Shown piece after piece: positions 1 through 11,830 of a stretch of 64,000 bases of DNA. The notes under the pieces are model-generated. The model searched no databases. It had not been told where the DNA came from and was given only the letters and a program-made list of their open reading frames with translations. The position numbers were made by a program, and so were the translations under genes. The stretch's first letter is position 1. The number at the start of each line of letters is the position of its first letter. Origin of the DNA: Balaenoptera acutorostrata (taxonomy: Eukaryota; Chordata; Mammalia; Artiodactyla; Balaenopteridae); the NCBI RefSeq assembly GCF_949987535.1, contig NC_080070.1:8552016-8616015 (forward strand). The letters are read 5' to 3'.

Positions 1-88
1 ATGTGGGATCTTCCCGGACCAGGGCTCAAACCCGTGTCCCCTGCATTGGCGGGCGGATTCTTAACCACTGTGCCACCAGGGAAGCCCC
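1..88 (-). mobile_element. CHR-type SINE, head portion, cut by window edge
   Basis: The reverse complement begins GGGGCTTCCCTGGTGGCACA and continues through a box-B-like stretch (GGGTTTGAGCCC). This is the tRNA-related head of a CHR SINE, the same family as the copies near 2.3, 11.5 and 44.7 kb. The body and tail lie outside the window. Confidence 0.88.
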
Positions 89-1744
89 GATATTTCTTTT
101 AAGTGTGCTAAAAACGTCCCCACAACCACTCTCCTTGGATATTTCTTTGCTGAATTTTATTTACACACATAGTTCAGACAATAAACCTGATATAAAGACC
201 ACAGGACCTGAGATGAAAAGCCTTCAGTTTCCCTTTTCTCACTATTAATTATGAATCAGAGTCTGCATATATCAAGGTTTCATAATTTTACCTGTTTGAG
301 ATTAAATTAATTACATTTGTTCTTCATGGGAATGTTGGACAAACATATAGAATATAGATAAACTGTATAAAGATAGTTTATGTTATTTGAATATGTTAGG
401 ATATGTTAACTCTTAAATGAAAAAGAACGTCCAAAATACTTCTGGTGAGCTGGCAATTCAGTTGCATTAATTTTCAATAGGGTTATTGTTCTTATCCCAT
501 TTGAGATCTTGCCAAAGAAGTAAATAATATGATCAACAGAGTCCCTTCTAATTCATTCATTGTGTGTGTGTGTGCATGTGTGTACGTACAAACCCTTTAG
601 ACGTTTTTTAACCATGACAGTTTCAAAGTTGCTTTCTGTCCCCCGGCCTTATGAGGGTACTTACTCTATTAAGGACAAACAAACAAACCTCAACTGGGCA
701 TAAGAATAATTCTAATATGCTTTTATATGGTACTTGCCATAAGACAGACATCTCCATCTGTATATTGTAGACCTGACAATTTAAGAAATACAAATACCTT
801 TCCTCACGTAGCATAATGAGGCAATTCATTGTTATCCAGGTCTCTGAATAATCAGTAGTATTCCTGAAATATGTGCTTGCGGATAATGTGTGTGAAATGT
901 AAACATAAGAATCCCAATAACTGTTAAAACAGCTGATGTGCTCACCCTACAGTTATGTACCAGATGTGTAGTACAAATTACCTGGTGTGGCTGATATTTT
1001 GTATGGCACAAAGTACTTTCAAACTAAGTTAAACTTGCAGCTAATAACTAGACTGTTACAACTATTTCCCCCTACTTTAACATTAGTTTCATGTCCTTTA
1101 TTATAAAATCCTGTACACATGTAAATTTCACCTAATTAGATTGGCCCATCAATCTGTTATTCCCCAATTACATAACAAAATAGTCATTGAGTGAGATTCA
1201 TAGGTAAGGTGCTAGAAAATATTTTAAGGTTTCAGAAACCTTTATTTGTGTATTCTAATTAGCAGTTTATTGATCTTAAATGCATAAGGAAATTAACTGC
1301 TGCTTAATCTCATAAAATTCACCACTGTAATCCTTTATTACATTGCTTTGATATACATTTTTTAGCAGTTTATATATTACAGTAATAGCTAGAAGATAAA
1401 AAAATTCCATCTCATTTAAATGATAGGTTTTGCCCACTTAGACACTTACCTACCTTATATTAAAATTTTATACTTGTTAATAACCTTTGCTTTTAGTGAA
1501 TTACTTTAATATTTTTTTTCTCCAACAACCCTTCCTACTTCCCTCTTTCAGAGAATCTTTCTAATATCCTATCTTTCTCTTAAAAGTCAGATATAAGAAT
1601 AAATTTGTTGAAAGAGTAGTTTTTTCCCATATCATCGGGTAATAATGTTCATAAAGCAAATGATATCAATTCAGAGAACATTTATTCAGTCACTTCTGCA
1701 TGTGAGAAACTAGGTGTAATACTCGGAACAGAAGATGAACTTGA
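89..1744. other. Unique AT-rich intron
   Basis: No gene, RNA or clearly classifiable repeat was seen. The one simple repeat is a short (TG)n at 561-583. Confidence 0.6.
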
Positions 1745-1884
1745 GAATATACAATATAATATTCCAATATTGTTGTCATTTCTCTTTCTATATATATTAT
1801 ACACAATATTATATGTGTAAAATATATAACAACACAATATAATAGTAACATATATATATTATTTTGTTAATTCTACTCCAGCCT
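1745..1884 (+). repeat. AT-rich direct repeat, copy 1
   Basis: This stretch recurs at 2657-2800 in the same orientation with only scattered changes. Both copies share an AATATTCCAATATTGT core, a TATATA-rich centre, ATATATAACAACA, and the end TTAATTCTACTCCAGCCT. It matches no repeat family I know. Confidence 0.85.
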
Positions 1885-2285
1885 AAAGAGTTCTAAAATG
1901 ATACCCTCTGGGAAGAGAAGTGTAACTTCTCCTGGTCCAAATGCCATCTGGTACTGGGGATACCCTTCAGGAAGTGCTGGTATGTCTTTAGGTTCTTGGG
2001 GTTCATATTTAAGGCCTTTACTCCCAAAAGTGCAAATGAAGCCCATTGACTTTTTTTGCAGGGCTTCACTGGAGAATTGTATTCATTTAGGTATTAAAAG
2101 AGGGCATCATTTAGCTATTCCAGGAAGCAGTAAGCAGTTTAGAAATTTGAGAAAAGCTTCTTAAGTCTTTACCATTTCTCAGTGTTTATACTGAGCTTCC
2201 AGTATAAGTCTATTCCTATAAAAAACTAAACAAACACAGACCACTGATAACAATAAAGCCTCCTTAGACTTTCATCTCATAGAAT
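1885..2285. other. Unique intron
   Basis: An 88-codon open frame (1898-2164, plus) has no recognisable protein similarity and no splice or codon support. I treat it as chance. Confidence 0.5.
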
Positions 2286-2300
2286 AAAACTTGACCTTTT

Positions 2301-2558
2301 GGGACTTCCTGGTGGTCCAGTGGTTAAGACTCCGTGCTCCCAATGCAGGGGACCTGGGGTCAATCCCTGGTCAGAGAACTAGAGTCCACATGCTGCAACT
2401 AAGAGCCCGCATGCCACAACTAAAAGATTCCTCATGCTGCAACTAAAGATCCTGCATGCTGCAAAGAAGATCCCGCATGCCGCAACTAAGACCCAGCACA
2501 GCCAAATAAATAAATAAAATAAGTAAATAAATATTTTAAAAAATCTTTATTTAAAAAA
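2301..2558 (+). mobile_element. CHR-type SINE, complete
   Basis: It starts GGGACTTCCTGGTGGTCCAG and carries the tRNA-related head, then several repeats of a CATGC(C/T)GCAACTAA-like module, and ends in an (AAATA)n/A-rich tail. A target-site duplication flanks it: AAAACTTGACCTTTT at 2286-2300 and AAAACTTGCCCTTTT at 2559-2573, with one mismatch. It lies between the two copies of the 140-bp direct repeat. Confidence 0.92.
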
Positions 2559-2656
2559 AAAACTTGCCCTTTTATACATGTGAGGTATGATTATGAAAAC
2601 TTGATACTAATTTTCTCATGCAGTGCAAAAGTGGATTTTGAAAGCAATTCCATACA

Positions 2657-2800
2657 AGAATATAGCAATATAATATTCCAATATTGTATTTCTCTCTCTA
2701 TATATATATAATACATAACAATTAATATATGTAAAATATATAACAACATAATATAATAGTAACACATATATATTATTCTTTGTTAATTCTACTCCAGCCT
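2657..2800 (+). repeat. AT-rich direct repeat, copy 2
   Basis: This is the second copy of the element at 1745-1884, offset by about 912 bases. It ends with the same TTAATTCTACTCCAGCCT. Similarity stops abruptly on both sides. Confidence 0.85.
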
Positions 2801-3825
2801 TATGAGTATTCTTATTCTAGTAAAACAAAATCCTTAACTGGTTGAAAAAATACTTCTAATATGCTTTGATGTTATTCTAGATTTTGTACTTGTAATATAT
2901 ATATCTAATATATAATATTATTTATTATTATATAGGCAATGGCAGTAGCGGAATGACTTTACTTTCTCAGAGTGACTTCCTTAGTTGTCTACTTACTTTG
3001 ATTTACATGATCCACGGCTGATATTTAGTAAATATGCCCTGGTTTTGCCCTAACAGTTGCTAAAATACAGAAATATTTTTGTACAACTGGTAAACAGCTC
3101 CTGCTTAAGCTCCCTGAATCTAGTCATGATATGCACTGTACTTAACTTCCTTGGCTCTCCCTACAAATTCCCTCCTCAAATGTCTCCACATCTCAGAAAC
3201 TTGGGGGCCCCAAGAAGTTGCTTTAGTGTTGTTTTAGTACACAGCTAGTGTCCTTTCTAAATGGTCAATGTCCATGACATACTTACTGGTGGTTGAATAT
3301 TTTAACTACCCTTCCTGAAATGTCCTGATACTCTTCATTAAAACCACCATCATCAAGAAAAACAGAAGATACTCTCATGATGTTATAGTGATGGCTTTGT
3401 AGAAGCACTACAGTTTTAATATAAACATGCAAAGTAGCCCATATATTTTTAAGGAATAAGAATATGATAGTTCTACAGAGTCTATGACCGAATGATGAGA
3501 AAGTTTTCTCTCATATATCACATCTACTATTTCTTTACAAAGATACTGCCCATGGTCCCCTGAATTTGCCATGCATATTTCTGTTTCTGATCTAGGCAAG
3601 TTGGATACAATATCCCTATTACCCATTGCTATTGGATAATAATTGTATAAAGCTGTTGAGAATTTGAGTGAAGGCACAGTTTACAGATTACAGCTTAAGG
3701 CCAGAAGGAATGGATATACCCAGTGGAATTAAAAAAAAAAAAAAAAAAAAGGAAGGATATTAGGACTTTCAGAGATGACCAGTTGGAATTAGCACAGCTA
3801 AGAGCACCTTCCGGCCCCCACCCCA
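2801..3825. other. Unique intron with a 20-base poly-A run
   Basis: Nothing gene-like was seen. A pure A20 run sits at 3731-3750. The sequence before it matches no retroposon I recognise and no convincing target-site duplication was found. Confidence 0.5.
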
Positions 3826-4338
3826 TTTTATTGAAAAATAATTGACATACATCGTTGCATAAGTTTAAAACATATGTGATGGTTTGATTTATGTATATTG
3901 TGAAATGATTACAATAGGTTCAGCTAACATCCATCCTCTCATATACATACAATAAAAAAAGAAACAGAAAGGGGAAAAATTCCTCCTTGTGATGAGAACT
4001 CATAGGATTGACTCTGTTAACAATATATCATAGAGCAGTGTTGGCCATAGTTATCATGTTGTACATGACATCCCTAGTACTTAATATCTTGTAACACGAA
4101 GTTTGAACCTTTTTACCACCTTCCTTCAATTTCGCCTCCTCCTACCCTCCCACAAGTCTGATCTCTTTTTCTATGACTGTTTTTGTTTCTTTTAGATTCC
4201 ATACATAAATGAGTTTATACAGTATTTGTCCTTGTCTGACTTACTTCACTTAGCATAATACCTTCAAGGTCCATCATCTTGTCCCAAATGGTAAGATTTC
4301 CTCATTTTTAATGGCTGAATAATATTCCACTGTATATA

Positions 4339-4431
4339 CATTTGACCCTTGAACAACTTGGGGGTTATGGGCACTGACCCCTATGCAGTTGAAAATCCAT
4401 GTATAATTTAACGTTGTTCAAGAGTCAACTG
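4339..4431. mobile_element. Short Tigger/mariner-type MITE (MER8-like) inside the old L1
   Basis: The left end reads CATTTGACCCTTGAACAAC and the right end GTTGTTCAAGAGTCAACTG. These are near-perfect inverted repeats around a short centre. The host L1 reads CACTGTATATACCACA across the site, so the 93-bp element sits in a TA duplication (4337-4338 and 4432-4433), as expected for Tc1/mariner transposases. The family name is from memory. Confidence 0.82.
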
Positions 4432-4915
4432 TATATACCACAACTTCTTTACCCATTGATCTACAGATGGTTGTTCCCATGTCTTGGCTGTTTTAAATAA
4501 TGCTGCTAAAAACATGGGTGTGCAGATATCTTTTCAATTTAGTGTTTTGATTTCCTTTAGATATATTCCCAGAAGCGAAATTGTTGGAACATAAGGTAGT
4601 TCTATTTTTAACTTTTTGAGGATCCTCCGTACTGCTTTCCATGGTGGCTGTACCAATTTACAATCCCACCAACAGTGCACAAATGTTCCCTTTTCTCCAC
4701 ATCCAGGCCAGCATTTATTATTTTTTGTCTTTTTGATGATGGCCATTCTAACAGGCATGAGATGATATCTCATTATGGTTTTAATTTGCATTTCCCTAAT
4801 TACTAGCTATGTTGAGCATCTTTTCATATATACCTGTTGGCATTTTGTATGTCTTCTTTGGAGAAATATCTATTCATATCCTTTGCACATTTTTAAATTG
4901 GGTTATTATTATCAC

Positions 4916-6020
4916 TCTTTTTAAAACATCTTTATTGTAGTTGCTTTAAAAGGGTGTGTTAGTTTCTGCTGTATAACAAAGTGAATCAGCTATATACATA
5001 CATATATCCCCATATTGTCTCCCTCCCACCCTCCCTATCCCACCCCTCTAGGTGGTCACAAAGCACCGAGCTGATCCCCCTGTGCTATGCGGCTGCTTCC
5101 CACTAGCTATTTATTTTACTTTTGGTAGTGTGTATATGTCAATGCTACTATCTCACTTCGTCCCAGCTTACCCTTCCTCCTTCCCATGTCCTCAAGTCCA
5201 TTCTCTACATCTGCATCTTTATTCCTGTCCTGCCCCTAGGTTCATCAGAACCACTTTTTTTTTTTTTAGATTCCATATATATATGTTAGAATATGGTATT
5301 CGTTTTTCTCTTTCTGACTTACTTCATTCTGTATGACAGACTCGAGGTCCATCCACCTCACTTCAAATAACTCAATTTCGTTTCTTTTTATGGCTGAGTA
5401 ATATTCCATTGTATATATGTGCCACATCTTCTTTAGTCATTTATCTGTCGATGGATACTTAGGTTGCTTTCATGTCCTGGCTATTGTAAATAGTGCTGCA
5501 ATGAACATTGTGGTATATGACTCTTTTTGAATTATGGTTTTTCAGGGTATATGCCCAGTAGTGAGATTGCTGGGTCATATAGTAGTTCTATTTTTAGTTT
5601 TTTAAGGAACCTCCATACTGTTCTCCAAAGTGGCTGTATCAATTTACATTCCTACCAACAGTGCAAGAGGGTTCCCTTTTCTCCACACCCTCTCTAGCCT
5701 TTATTGTTTGTAGATTTTTTGATGATGGCCATTCTGACCAGTGTGAGGTGATACCTCATTGCAGTTTTGATTTGCATTTCTCTAATGATTAGTGATGTTG
5801 AGCATCCTTTCATGTGTTTGTTGACGATCTGTATATCTTCTCTGGAGAAATGTCTATTTAGGTCTTCTGTCCATTTTTGGATTGGGCTGTTTGTTTTTTT
5901 GATATTGAGCTGCATGAGCTGCTTGTATATTTTGGAGATTAATCCTTAGTCAGTTGTTTCATTTGCAAATATTTTCTCCCATTCTGAGGGTTGACTTTTT
6001 ATCTTGTTTACGGTTTCCTT
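4916..6020 (-). mobile_element. Younger 5'-truncated L1 inserted in the old L1
   Basis: On the plus strand it opens with the reverse complement of an L1 tail and the GTTAGTTTCTGCTGTATAAC motif, shared with the copies at 23.3, 30.9 and (inverted) 58.5 kb. It then runs through the 3' untranslated region into the ORF2 C-terminus (minus-strand frame 5915-5694). The older L1 resumes near 6020 with sequence leading to GCCTTATCAGAT, matching what should follow GGGTTATT before the insertion. No clear target-site duplication was found. Confidence 0.8.
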
Positions 6021-8253
6021 GAGTTTTTACTATATATTTGCTGTTAAAGCCTTATCAGATTCGTGGTTTGCAAATATTTTTTCCATTCTGTAGGTTGTCT
6101 TTTCATTTTGTTGATGGTATCTTTCACTGTGCAGAAGCTTTTTAGTTTGATATAGTCCCACTTGTTTATTTTTTATTCTTTGGCTTGTGCTTTAGGTATC
6201 ATATCAAAAAAATCATTACCAAGACCCATGTCAAGGAGTTTTATTCCTATCTTTTCTTCTAAGACTTTTATGGTTAAAGGTCTTACGTTAAAGTCTTTAA
6301 TCCCTCTTGAGCTAATTTTTGTGAGTGGTAAAATATATTGGTCCAGTGTCATTCTTTTACAAGTGAATATTCAATTATCCCAACACCATTTATTAAAAAG
6401 CCTGCCTTTTCTCCTCTGAGTATTCTTGGTTCCTTTGTCAAATATTAGTTGACCATATATGCTTGGGTTTATTTCTGGGCTCTGGATTCTGTTCCATTGG
6501 TCTATACGTATATTTTTATTTCTGTACCATACTGTTTTGATGACTATAACTTAATAACATAGCTTGGTATCAGGAAGTGCGATGCCTCCTGCTTTGTTCT
6601 TCTTTCTTAAAATTTCTTTGGCTATTTGAGGTCTTTTGTGGTTCCATATAAATTTTAGGAGTGTTTTTTTTCTATTTCTTTAAATAATGCCATTGGAATC
6701 TTGATAGGGATTGCATTGAACCTATAGATGGTTTTTGGTAGTACTGACATTTTAACAATATTAATTCTTCTAATCCATGAACACAGGATAACTTCCCAAT
6801 TGCTTGTGTCTTCTTTGAGTTCTTTCATCAATGTCTTGTAGTTTTAAGAGTAGAGATCTTTCACCTCTTTAGTTAAATTTATTCCTAATTATTTTATTAT
6901 TTTTGATGCTATATAAATGGGATTGATTTATTTCATTTTCAGGAAATTTGTTGTTAGTGTATGGAAATGTTACTGAGTTTTATATATTAATTTTGTATTC
7001 TGAAACTTTACTGAATTGATTGATTAGACTTAACAGTTTTTTGGGTGAGTCTTTAAAATTTTCTATAAATCATGTCATCAGCAAATAGAGATAATTCTAC
7101 CTCTTTCCTTCTAATTCTGATACTTTTACTTCTTTTTCTTGCCTGATTGCTCTGGCTAGGACTTCTAGTACTGTTTTTGAATAAGAGTAGTGAGAGTGGG
7201 AACACCTGTCCTGTTCCAGATCTCAGAGGAAAAGCTCTCAAGCTTTCACCATTGAGTATGATGTTAGCTGGGGGCTTGTCATATGTTGCCTTTACTGTGT
7301 TGAGATATGCTCCTTCTGTTCCTAATTTGCTGAGTTTTTTTCATGAATAGATGTTGAATTTTGTCAAATGCTTTTTAATGAGATGGTCATAGGATTTTTT
7401 TCTTTCACTCTATTAATGTAATGTAGCACATCAACTGATTTGAGTATGTTGAACAATCCTCGCATCCCAGGGATAAATTCCACTTGATCATGGTAAATGA
7501 TCCTTTTAATGTGCTGCTAAATTCAATTTGCTAGTATTTTATTGGGAATTTTTGCATTTATATTCATCAGGAATATTGGCCTGTAGTTTTCTTTTCTAGT
7601 AGTCTCTTTTTCTGATTTTGGTATCAGGATAACGCTGGCCTCATAAAACGTGTTTGGGAGTGTTCACTCACATTCAATTTTTTTGAACAGTTTGAGAAGA
7701 ATTGGTGTTAATTCTTATTTAAAAGTGTGGTAAAATTCACCAGTGAAACCATCTGGTCCTGGCGTTTCTTCATTGGGAGATTTTTGATTATTGATTCATA
7801 CTCCTTACAAATAATTGGTCTATTCAAATTTTCTAGTTCTTCATGATTAAGTCTTAGTAAGTTCTCTGTTTCTAAGATTTTTTTCATTATTTTCTAGGTT
7901 TTTAAGTTTGGTTGCATATAGTTGTTCATAGTAGTCTCTTATAGTCCTTTGAATTTCTGTGGTATCAGTTGTAATGTCTCTTCTTCATTTATAGTTTTGT
8001 TGGTTTGGTTCCTTTCTCATTTTTCCTTTGTTAGTCTAGCTACAAGTTTGTCAATTTTGCTTATCTTTTTGAAGAACCAACTCCTAGTTTCATTTATCTT
8101 TTCTATTGTTTTTCTGTTCTCTATTTCATTTATTTCTGCTCTAATCTTTATTATTTCTTTTCTTCTGCTATCTTTGGTTTTGGTTTGTTCTTCCTTTTCT
8201 AGTTCCTTAAGGCATAGAGTTATGTTGTTTATCTGGGATCTTTCTTGCTTCCT

Positions 8254-8378
8254 TTTATTTTTTGTTAATTTTATTTATTTTTTTATACAACAGGTTCTTA
8301 TTAGTTATCTATTTTATACATAATTGCATACATATGTCAATCCCAATCTCCCAATTCATCCCACCACCACCTCCCCCT
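8254..8378 (-). mobile_element. Tiny 5'-truncated L1 (3' end only) inserted in the old L1
   Basis: A T-rich run (tail, inverted) is followed by an L1 3' end ending in CACCACCACCTCCCCC on the plus strand. It is bounded by a target-site duplication of about 12 bases: TTCTTGCTTCCTT (8242-8254) and TTCTTGCTTCTT (8379-8390). The flanking old-L1 ORF2 sequence joins correctly when it is removed. Confidence 0.82.
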
Positions 8379-11075
8379 TCTTGCTTCTTAATGTATCCAC
8401 TTATTGCTATGAAATTCCCTCTTTGAATTGCTTTTGCTGCATCCCACAAGTTATGGTATTTGTGCTTCTATTTCTGTGTGTCTCAAGAATCTTCTTCATT
8501 TTCCCTTAATTTCTTCTTTGATCCACTGGTTTTTCAGAAGTGTGTTTAATTTCCCTGTGTTTGTGAATTTTCCAATGTTCCTCTTATTATTGATTCTAGT
8601 TTCATGCCACTGTGGTCAGAGAAGATACTTGGTGTTATTTCAATATTCTTGAATTTGTTAATATTTGTTTTGTGGCCTAACATATGGTCTATCCTAGAAA
8701 ATGTTTCATATGTGCTTGAGAAAACTGTGTATTCTGTTGTTGTTGGATAGAATGTTCTATATATGTCTGTTAGATTCATTTGTATTGTTTAAATCTTTTG
8801 TTTCCTTACTGATTCTGTTTGGATGATCTATCCACTGTTGAGAGTGGGGTATCAAAGTCCCCATCTATTATTGTATTATTGCTTATTTCTCCTTTTAGCT
8901 GCATTAGTTTTTGCTTTATATACTTAGGTGCTCTAAAGTTGGGGCATAAATATTTACAATCGCCCCTTTTTCATTATATAATGACCTTCTCTATCTCTTT
9001 TTCCCACTTTTAGTTTAAATTCTATTTTGTCTAATGTAAGTACAGGTACCCCTGCTTTTTTGGGTTACATTTCAAGTAATTATTGAGGGGTAACAGCTTA
9101 CTTTTGCCATTTTGTTAATTGTTTTATGTTTATTTTATAGATCCATTGTTCTTTGTTTCTTATCCTGCTGTCTTTTTTGTGTGTGTTTTGATATTTTTTG
9201 GTATCAGTTTACTTTGACTTCCTTATTGTGTTCTTTTGTGTAATTACTACAGGTTTTTTCCTTGTGGTTACCATGAGGCTTACAGAAAATAACTTTAACA
9301 TATAACACCCTATTTTAACCTAATATCAACTTAATTTCAATAGAATTCATAAACTTTACATTTTATTTCTCCTCCCTGTCACATTTCAGGTTACTGCTGT
9401 TACAATTTACATGTTTTTTTATATTGTGTCACTAATAAAAAATTATTGTATACTTATTTTTTCTACATTCTCTTTTTCTAACTTTTAAACTAGAGTTGTA
9501 AGTGAATGATGCCACACTATTACCATACTGTAGAATCTAAATATAACTATATATTTACCATTACCAGTGATATTTACATTACCTGTTTATGTTTTTATGA
9601 TGTTACTAAGCATTCTTTTACTTCTACTCAAAGAACTCCCTTTAGCATTTCTTATAAAGAATGTCTGATGATAATGAACTCCCTTAGCTTTTGTTTGTTC
9701 AGGAAAGTCTTTATTATTCATTCATTTCTAAAGAACAGCTTTACTGGGTATAGAATTCTTGGTTAACAGTTATTTTCTTTCAATATTTTTGAATTTGTCA
9801 TCCCATTCTCCCCTGGCCTTAAAAGTTTCTGTTGAGAAATCTGCCAGTAGTCTCACTGGGGTTCCCATGTATGTAACTTCTCTCTCTTCTCTTGATGCTC
9901 TTACAATTCTTTCTTTGTCTTTGATTTTCAACAATTTAATTATAATGTATCATGGTGTAGCCCTATTTGGGTTCAACCTATTTGGGGTCTTTTGGACCTC
10001 AGGGATCTGGATGTCCATTTCTCTTTGCAGGTTTGAGAAGTTTTCAGCCATTATTGTTTTAAGTATACTTTCTGTCCCTTCTCTTTCTCTTCTCCTTCTA
10101 GAATTCCCATAACATAAATATTGTTTCTTTTCAATGAGTCCTATAATTCCCTTAGGCTTTATTCACTCTTTTGCTCCTCCAATGGATTATTTCCAATGTC
10201 TTGTCCTCCAGGTTACTGCTTCTTTCTTCTGTATGGTCGAGTCTACTTTCAAAACTTTCTACTGAATTCTTCAGTTCAGTTATTGTATTTGTCAACAACA
10301 GGGTATCTTTTTTTTTTTTTCTTTTATGATTGCTATTTCCTTGTTGAACTTCTCATTTTGTGCACTGTTTTCCTAATTTGGTTTAGTAGTTTGTCCGAGA
10401 TTTCCTGTAGTTCACTAAACTTCCGTAACAGGATTATTCTGAATTCTTTGCCTGACAATTCATAGATCTACATTTCTTTAGGGTCAGTTATTGGAGCTTT
10501 ATTATTTTACTTTGGTGGTGTCATAGTTACCTGATATTTCATGATCCTTGATTCCTTACATTGTTATCTGCACGTTTGAGTAGTTGGGCTCCTTTTCCAG
10601 ATTTTACAGGTTTGTTTAGGCAGAAACTGTTCTACACCAATCAGCTCAGTTTGGGTTTCTGCGTATGTCTTTTGGTAATGTCCTTGGGCAGGGGGCCTGC
10701 TATTATGGTCTATTTTTGGATGAGGCAACAGTTTTAGCTCTGAGGATTGGGGGATGTGGTTTGTGCCTCTGGATGAGAACAGTTGGATATACTGCTGTCT
10801 TGGTTTCCTACCCAAATGAGCCTGTAGGGTAGGCTCTACAGTTGCCTACATTCTCTGGTCAGGCTTACTAGATGGTCAGGACTGGGTACTATATTCAGTA
10901 TTAAACAGAGCCATGAATTAGCTTCCCTGCCCTGGTAGAGCAACAGGATGGGACCCAGGGTCTGTACAACTCATTGTTTGGGGAGTTGAATCTGGCCAGA
11001 GTGTGCACTGTTCCCTGATCTGGTGAGGCCACTGGTTTTGCTCTGCATATGGGGGAAGATACAGGCAGAACTCTC

Positions 11076-11433
11076 AGTTCAAGTTAATAGCATCTTTTAA
11101 ACTTTCACTTTGGTTGATTTAACTCAGGTCATTTTTGCAATGCTGATTTGAGATTTTGGGTTCATTTTTAATGAGTTCTGTATCTTCAAATTATAATCCT
11201 GGCCTGGAAACTAGAGACCTCTTAAATCAAACTAGGTAAATGTTAAGGAAATTATATCATTCCAAAGCAAGGCACAAGAGCATTTGTTGAAAAATGGAAT
11301 TCTTTGGTTCCCTAAATGGGGTCAATCAGGGGGTAATTATGAGGCAGATTAAAATATTTTTGTTAGCTCCATAGACCCAGACCAAGAGGCAGGGGTCAAA
11401 AACAGGAGACCAAGCATCCTGACAATTAGCAAT
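11076..11433. other. Unique intron between the old L1 and a SINE
   Basis: No gene or repeat was recognised. Confidence 0.5.
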
Positions 11434-11451
11434 CCAGTTCCTGTTTTTATT

Positions 11452-11812
11452 ATTTATTTATTTATGTATGTATGTATGTATGTATGTATGTATTTTCAAT
11501 TCTATTTATTTATTTTTGGCTGCATTGGGTCTTCATTGTTGCATGTGGGCTTTCTCTAGTTGCGACGAGTGGGAGCTACTCTTCATTGTGGTGCGCGGGC
11601 TTCTCATTGCAGTGGCTTCTCTTGTTGCGGAGCACGGGCTCTAGGCACACAGTCAGTAGTTGTGGCTCGCAGGCTCGTTTGTTGTGGCTCATGGGCTCTA
11701 GAGCGCAGGCTTAGTTGTTCCACAGCATGTGGGATCTTCCTGGACCAGGGCTCGAACCTGTGTCCCCTGCATTGGCAGGCAGATTCTTAACCACTACGCC
11801 ACCAGGGAAGCC
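11452..11812 (-). mobile_element. CHR-type SINE, complete, with (TATG)n tail
   Basis: The reverse complement starts GGGGCTTCCCTGGTGGCGTA and includes the box-B-like GGTTCGAGCCC and the full CHR body. The tail degenerates into (TTTA)n and (TATG)n (about 11452-11492). The target-site duplication is CCAGTTCCTGTTTTTATT at 11434-11451 and CCAGTTCCTATTTTTATT at 11813-11830, with one mismatch. Confidence 0.93.
11464..11492. repeat. (TATG)n microsatellite in SINE tail
   Basis: About seven perfect tetranucleotide units derived from the A-rich SINE tail. Confidence 0.9.
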
Positions 11813-11830
11813 CCAGTTCCTATTTTTATT

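Larger units (their letters stand above)
3826..11075 (-). mobile_element. Old near full-length L1 (L1MA-like), broken by three insertions
   Basis: Read on the minus strand this is an L1 from a GC-richer 5' untranslated region (about 11075-10470), through ORF1 remnants (about 10460-9620) and ORF2 remnants (about 9010 to 4200), to a 3' untranslated region of old mammalian type. Reverse-transcriptase traces include SLFADDMI near 7070-7100. The C-terminal cysteine-rich segment ([10 protein letters not shown]) lies near 4700. Every frame is broken by many stops and shifts, so it is inactive. Removing the three nested insertions (4339-4431, about 4916-6020, 8254-8378) leaves about 5.9 kb, close to full length. 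The MA-type assignment rests on the 3' end style and is tentative. Its orientation is sense to CNTNAP2. Confidence 0.85.

Noticed and set aside
2301..2380. tRNA gene in the SINE head (also at 1, 11.7 and 44.7 kb)
   Set aside because: Box-like motifs are SINE-derived. There is no cloverleaf with intact stems or discriminator end.
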